Assembly (NCBI RefSeq): GCF_028476545.1
Contig: NW_026732030.1
Span: 62,001 to 126,000 of the forward strand
DNA length: 64,000 nt
Direction of reading: 5' to 3'
DNA from: Physella acuta
Taxonomy: Eukaryota > Mollusca > Gastropoda > Physidae
The position numbers were made by a program, and so were the translations under genes. Shown in pieces: positions 58,973 to 64,000 of this stretch. Positions within the stretch are counted from its first letter, which is position 1; the number at the start of each line of letters is the position of its first letter. The notes below the pieces were generated by a model, which worked only from the letters and a program-made list of their open reading frames with translations, did no database searches and was not told the origin of the DNA.

Positions 58973-60395
58973 TTCTGTAGCCACCCATGACCCATGTAGC
59001 CACCCATGAACCCATGTAGCCACCAATGAACCCATGTAGCCACCCATGACCCATGTAGCCACCCATGAACCCATGTAGCCACCAATGAACCCATGTAGCC
59101 ACCAATGAACCCATGTAGCCACCCATGACCCATGTAGCCACCCATGAACCAATATAGCCACCCATTAACCCATGTAGCCACCCATGTAGCCACCCATGAA
59201 CCCATGTAGCCACCAATGAACCCATGTAGCCACCCATGACCCATGTAGCCACCCATGAACCCATGTAGCCACCCATGAACCCATGTAGCCACCCATGAAC
59301 CCATGTAGCCACACATGAACCCATTTAGCAAACCATGAACCCATGTAGCCACCCATTAACCCATGTAGCCACCCATGTAGCCACCCATGAACCCATGTAG
59401 CCACCCATGAACCCATGTATCCACCCTTGTCCCACGTAGCCACCAATGAACCCATGTAGCCACCCATTAACCCATGTAGCCACCCATGTAGCCACCCATG
59501 AACCCATGTAGCCACCCATGAACCCATGTATCCACCCTTGTCCCACGTAGCCACCCATGAACCCATGTAGCCACCCATGAACCCATGTAGCCACCCATGA
59601 ACCCATGTAGCCACCCATGTAGCCACCCATGTAGCCATCCATGACCCATGTAGCCACCCATGTAGCCACCCATGTAGCCATCCATGACCCATGTAGCCAC
59701 CCATGACCCATGTAGCCACCCATGAACCCATGTAGCCACCCATGAACCCATGTAGCCACCCATGTAGCCATCCATGACCCATGTAGCCACCCATGTAGCC
59801 ACCCATGTAGCCACCCATGACCCATGTAGCCACCCATGACCCATGTAGCCACCCATGAACCCATGTAGCCACCCATGAACCAATGTAGCACCCATGACCC
59901 ATGTAGCCACCCTTGACCCATATAGCCACCCACGAACCCATGTAGCCACCCACGACCCATGTAGCCACCCATGAACCCATGTAGCCACCCATGAACCCAT
60001 GTAGCCACCCATGTAGCCATCCATGACCCATGTAGCCACCCATGAACCCATGTAGCCACCCATGTAGCCACCCATGTAGCCACCCATGTAGCCACCCATG
60101 ACCCATGTAGCCACCCATGACCCATGTAGCCACCCATGAACCCATATAGCCACCCATGAACCCATGTAGCCACCCATGAACCCATGCAGCCACCCATGAA
60201 CCCATGTAGCCACCCATGAACCCATGCAGCCACCCATGAACCCATGTAGCCACACATGACCCATGTAGCCACACATGACCCATGTAGCCACCCATTAACC
60301 CATGTAGCCACCCATGAACCCATGTAGCCACCCATGAACTATGTAGCCACCCTTGACCAATTTAGCCACCCATGAACCCATGTATCCACCCATGC
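58973..60395 (+). repeat. Complex 12-/19-/20-bp minisatellite, 1.4 kb
   Basis: Three interchangeable units share catgtagccaccc: a 12-bp form, a 19-bp form (ccatgtagccacccatgac) and a 20-bp form (ccatgtagccacccatgaac). The minus strand is open in several frames, giving Gly/Trp/Tyr-rich frames of up to 388 codons; these are artefacts of the array. Blocks of unit order repeat, for example the segment with tatccacccttgtcccacgt near 59417 and 59528. Confidence 0.95.
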
Positions 60396-61324
60396 CCTCT
60401 ACCGGGCGCGCTATGGTCCACACCATGGCTGATCTGCCATTAGCCGGTAGAACTAGCAAGTAGTCTGGCGGATTTACAGCTGTTACAGAGCACAAAGCAT
60501 GAGCTCATGAATTATTGAGACCTCCCCAATATCGACGTGTTGCAATGCTCGGACCAAGCTTGTGTGTTTATGACTGCCTTGAACATTAGACACAAACAAA
60601 ACTTTTAAAAGAAATCGATTATTGACAATAATAGTTTTAGAATAAACAGTGTTAAGTGAGAAGGATTGTGTGTTTGAGTGTCTGTCTGTCTGTCTGCGTG
60701 TGTGAGTGAGTGCGCATGCACGGGCTGATTTCTTACCGTCAGGCCGACATCGGCGGTCGCGTGAAAATGGCGGAAAGATAATATTTAATGTATTGTGTAT
60801 CGTGTTTGGAGATGAGGGTCTTTTTTCGCCCAGAAAGTTTGAGTTATAACATGTTCTGTGTGTGTAATCCTTGATTAATTTCAACCATCTTGGGTTTTTA
60901 CAAACCTTCTGTGGACTATTTTTTGTGCTAGTCTTTTATCCGTACCAGCTGAGTGATATTTTTGCTTAATGTATTATTTCGCCATACTTATTTGTACATT
61001 CTTGAGTGCGATATAAACTTCTCCAAGTTCCGTCTTTGGTGCAGTGTACTCGTATGGAATGAAGAAAACACCCTAAAAAAAAACCCACCTCACTAACGAT
61101 CGTACTTGTAGTCATATACCAGCTCTCCTGACTTCACTTAGCTGTGACGAAATCAAGAATTACATAAATTGATGCTCTGGCATAAATTAACGGTAGACAC
61201 ATGTCGATGAAATTACGAAACATTTGTGCTGCTTGTTTATACGAGATCTCTATAAATATACTAGAGGGACGCTGGGCAGTTGACTGTGGGTAGTGGGTTC
61301 TCGTACACACCCCCAGACCTGACC
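60396..61324. other. Intergenic DNA with a CpG-rich patch
   Basis: A CTGT/GTGA microsatellite lies at about 60676-60710. A patch at 60720-60785 is rich in CpG and contains aaaatggcgg (a YY1-like word often near animal transcription starts). The ATG there is followed by a stop after three codons. No gene is supported. Confidence 0.35.
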
Positions 61325-61334
61325 ATCTAAATAT

Positions 61335-61575
61335 CCAAACACCCCACCATACGACAGCAACTTTTTACCACACACCCCACCATACGACATCAACTTTTTA
61401 CCAAACACCCCACCATACGACATCAACAGTTATCACCACCCCACCATACGACATCAACAGTTATCACCACCCCACCATACGACAGCAACAGTTATCACCA
61501 CCCCACAATACGACAGCAACAGTTATCACCACCCCACCAGACGACAGCAACAGTTATCACCACCCCACAATACGA
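61335..61575 (+). repeat. 28-31-bp minisatellite, about 8 copies
   Basis: The unit is caccccaccatacgacagca then acagttatcac. The first copies have ctttttacca(c/a)a instead of cagttatcac. Confidence 0.93.
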
Positions 61576-61589
61576 CACCAACGCTCCCA

Positions 61590-61800
61590 CAGAGCAGCGG
61601 GTCTGGCATCAAAGTCCGCGGCAGACCGGCGTTGAGACTCCAGCATGGGTGAGCCGCTCCCGTCCCCCCAGCCGCCTGTAGCCGCGGCCCGTGCTGCCGC
61701 AGTGAGCCGACGTTGATGGTTCCGCTGGTGGCTGTGATTCCTCTGTGTCTGTCTAATCACACTCCTCACGGAGCGATGGATTATTAATTATCTCCAAAGT
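61590..61800. other. GC-rich patch, possible exon
   Basis: GC and CpG content is clearly above the surroundings. On plus, ATGGGTGAGCCGCTCC at 61645 opens a 23-codon frame rich in Ala and Pro, with a donor-like gcagtgagc inside. On minus there is a 70-codon frame. Neither can be assigned; it could be a promoter or leader exon. Confidence 0.2.
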
Positions 61801-61869
61801 TAGCTGTGGCACCAAAACGATACAGGTATTTTTAGAAACGTGTGTGTTCTGGGATAAACAAAAAAAAAA

Positions 61870-61948
61870 CAGGATGGCCGCTGTGGTTGTTGCTGTGGCT
61901 GCTGTGGTTATTGCTGTGGTTGCTGAAGTTATTGTTGTGGTCGCTGAT
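61870..61948 (+). repeat. GTT/GCT-rich imperfect repeat, left part
   Basis: This is ggttgttgctgtggctgctg-type DNA. It continues on the other side of the TTAA element at 63424-63530 (attgttgctgaagttattgt and so on). The two parts were one array before insertion. Confidence 0.8.
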
Positions 61949-61952
61949 TTAA

Positions 61953-63419
61953 CCCTTTATTTACGGAATTATGTTCTGAATGAGATTTTTACTTAAACAA
62001 CGTGTTACTACATTGCTTTTGGCACATTCAAAGCATATGTCGAAGGAAATTTCATTTCATAAATTTTTAATGGCCCAAACAGATATTGGTACTTATAAGT
62101 ACCGTCAGTAATCTAGGACATTTTTTTTTAAAACATTTTTTTTTTACAAAACAGGAACAAACAATACAATTTATTAACTAATAACATGGCAATCATCATA
62201 ACAATCACATTTTGTTATTTTCACACATAAATACAGCACAAAAGTATATTTTGAGTATGATTTTTACTGTATTTTCTATGGGAACACATCTTAGGCCTCA
62301 TACACAGCAAAAGTAGATGACATGTCATGCTCCCTCAATCTTGTCTGTGGTCTTTCTGGTGTAGCAACGGTTGCCGGAATGAATATGCTTTTGCTGGAAG
62401 CTTCCAATAACTATTACTTACAATGAGCAGGCATAAACAAACAAAAGCCTAGTCATTCAGCACACAACTACTAGTAATACTAGTATAATTGTAGCCTACT
62501 AGAATGTTATGACAAGTCTACACTACAGTGCAAAGTTCATAAATAGAAGTGAGCTCAATGTGTTTAGGATAGCCGTAGTGGATTACTCTTTTCTGATTAA
62601 ATTTACTGATTAAAATTTACTTTATAGATCTATACTATATGCAGAAGTATGGACTATTACTAGTCTACAGGTATACATTACGTAAATGCTAGTTATTGTT
62701 GGCAAGACAGTTTATTGCAGTAAATATAACTAACAAATTAAATCTAACTACTAGAACTAGGCTTTGGTATACAAATGCAGTAAACTAAACCTTGTAAACT
62801 AGCCTGCAACTGATACCTTTATTCTTGTTATTTTTTACTAATAGAAATTAACATGTAATTACAATATTTCTTAGGAAAACCTTATGCAAACCTTCTTATA
62901 AATGTGTAAATATCATTTTTTGAGTACATTTCGATAATTTATTATCAAGACAATATTTATGTAACTATTGTCTAACAAATCTGCCATTTTCTTAAAATCC
63001 TAAAAAAATGACAGTGTGCCCTGACGGTACTTATAAGTCCACTTGTTAACATCGATCTAATACAAAGACAATTTGATTAAAATTGTATAACTAGAAGTTA
63101 AACACATTTGCCTGACTATTGAAGGTACCAATAAAAAATATTTGGGATTGAAAACTTGAAAAAGAAAGTAAAACAAAGGGAATTCAGGATCGTGTGTGAT
63201 AACTGTACAGAACAATTGTGAACTACCGAAATAGCAAGACATTGAAAATGGCGCCACACCATTAATATAAAAAAAAACATTGATACCTCCGACTACCGGC
63301 GACTCAGGGGAGATAATACTATTAATTACCTCAATAATTTTTAAAATTCGTATTAAATTAAAAATAATACAGGCACTTAATTAAAGTGGTACTTATAAGT
63401 ACCGTCAGTAGATAAAGGG
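61953..63419. mobile_element. piggyBac-like non-autonomous element (TTAA target)
   Basis: The 1467-bp element has ends ccctttatttacgg (61953) and, reversed from the right, ccctttatctactgacgg. It is flanked by TTAA at 61949-61952 and 63420-63423. TTAA targets with CCC-starting ends are the mark of the piggyBac superfamily. The perfect 16-bp palindrome ggtacttataagtacc occurs at both ends (about 62088 and 63389), with a half copy (gacggtacttataagtcc) near 63023; these are probable subterminal transposase sites. No transposase frame exists, so it depends on a partner in trans. Confidence 0.78.
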
Positions 63420-63423
63420 TTAA

Positions 63424-63530
63424 TTGTTATTGTTGCTGAAGTTATTGTTGTGGTTGCTGATTTAATTGTTATTGTTGCTGTTGTTATTGTTGTGCTGCTG
63501 TTGTTGTGTGGTTATTGCTGTGGTTTTTGT
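63424..63530 (+). repeat. GTT/GCT-rich imperfect repeat, right part
   Basis: Continuation of the 61870-61948 array beyond the TTAA element. It contains gctgatttaattgttattg at about 63457, which equals the sequence expected at the original insertion site. Confidence 0.8.
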
Positions 63531-64000
63531 TGTATTCTCATTAAAAAAGTATATCAGTAGTTGTTAAAATACTTAATTCATATATCGCCACCGTTAAAAA
63601 TGAATGGGATAGTTAGCCTATAGTTAGTTGACTCAAATATGCAAGTGATGTTATTTTCATATTTTTGTCCTGATGAGGGAATGCTGTGACGAGGAAAACT
63701 TATTTGGTGCTTACGGTTTCAATTATTGGTGGGATGCTTTCGTCTATTAAAAACAGTCTCGTTAAAATGTGTTGAGTAACCGAACTGGTCTCTGTCTGTT
63801 TTTGTTTTTGATGTAAGGATCTTGGACTGTTGAGTGGTGAAGTGGTGCCTTAGTTCCTCTTGTCCTATAGTCTTTTGCAGCCAGAAAGTTAAGAAACATT
63901 TGAAAGGCAAACTTGTTTAGATGACCGCTATAGATGTTCCGCATTCGCAAGGACGTATTCTCAATGTGCAAAGGACTTAACCCCGGTTCAACAGGATAGA
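63531..64000. other. Unassigned DNA at the right edge
   Basis: On minus, 63719-63971 holds two overlapping short frames (63 and 69 codons) with Thr/Gln/Lys-rich text and no recognised domain. It might be the end of a longer element beyond the window, but nothing seen here proves it. Confidence 0.3.

Noticed and set aside
58921-60495. Gly/Trp/Tyr-rich frames on minus resembling a silk or antifreeze-like protein
   Set aside because: They are open in three overlapping frames because the unit catgtagccaccc lacks stops on minus. Variable unit lengths (12, 19, 20) break any single frame's meaning.
63719-63971. Short minus-strand frames at the right edge, possibly the end of a retroelement protein
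   Set aside because: No motif can be recognised and the window ends 30 bp later, so no claim is made.

Overview
The window looks like nuclear DNA of a metazoan, most likely a mollusc and perhaps a heterobranch gastropod. The sequence shows spliced genes with GT-AG introns, AT-rich intergenic DNA, many TAGATC and TAGGCCTA words, long G or C runs, small DNA transposons and a very high load of minisatellites. The taxon is an inference; no marker gene here fixes it.

Three protein genes can be supported. (1) An unrecognised 282-residue protein is encoded on + at 18901-19749. It sits in a terminal exon whose acceptor is at 18856/18857. The best upstream partner is a TATA promoter with CRE-type sites and an E-box at 3481-3938, followed by a short leader exon ending at 3968. 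If they are joined, the 14.9-kb intron is mostly two minisatellites. (2) A D-serine dehydratase / D-threonine aldolase-like PLP enzyme is on - (22561-26097). All eight exons could be read, giving 378 residues. (3) AFG2B (SPATA5L1), a tandem AAA ATPase, is on - (33987-38661). Eight exons give 678 residues. The two minus-strand genes are head to tail, 7.9 kb apart.

Layout: 1-3480, inverted repeat pair and hAT-like MITEs; 3481-3968, promoter and leader exon; 4160-5415, 25-bp array; 6792-18359, 11.6-kb array of a 66-bp unit; 18416-20785, MITE, orphan gene and 3' UTR; 22400-26100, dehydratase gene; 26247-31293, MITE, TAGATC-rich DNA, then two copies of a ~1.7-2.1-kb segment holding tRNA-like sequences and long perfect palindromes; 31888-33695, a DNA transposon with a nested MITE; 33824-38661, AFG2B; 38662-43260, sparse; 43265-61575, nine more minisatellites, plus a third copy of the tRNA-His-like/palindrome unit at 47205-47894; 61953-63419, a TTAA-flanked piggyBac-like element.

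The twelve main tandem arrays cover roughly 23 of 64 kb. Almost all long open frames in the window come from arrays whose unit length is a multiple of three or that lack stops, and they are not genes. The most unusual content is a family of modular palindromes (27.4-31.3 kb and 47.2-47.9 kb). Arm sequences differ between copies, yet three of five copies are perfectly self-complementary over 105-134 bp, and one loop is inverted between copies. No LTR, retroviral or Polinton-type element was recognised.
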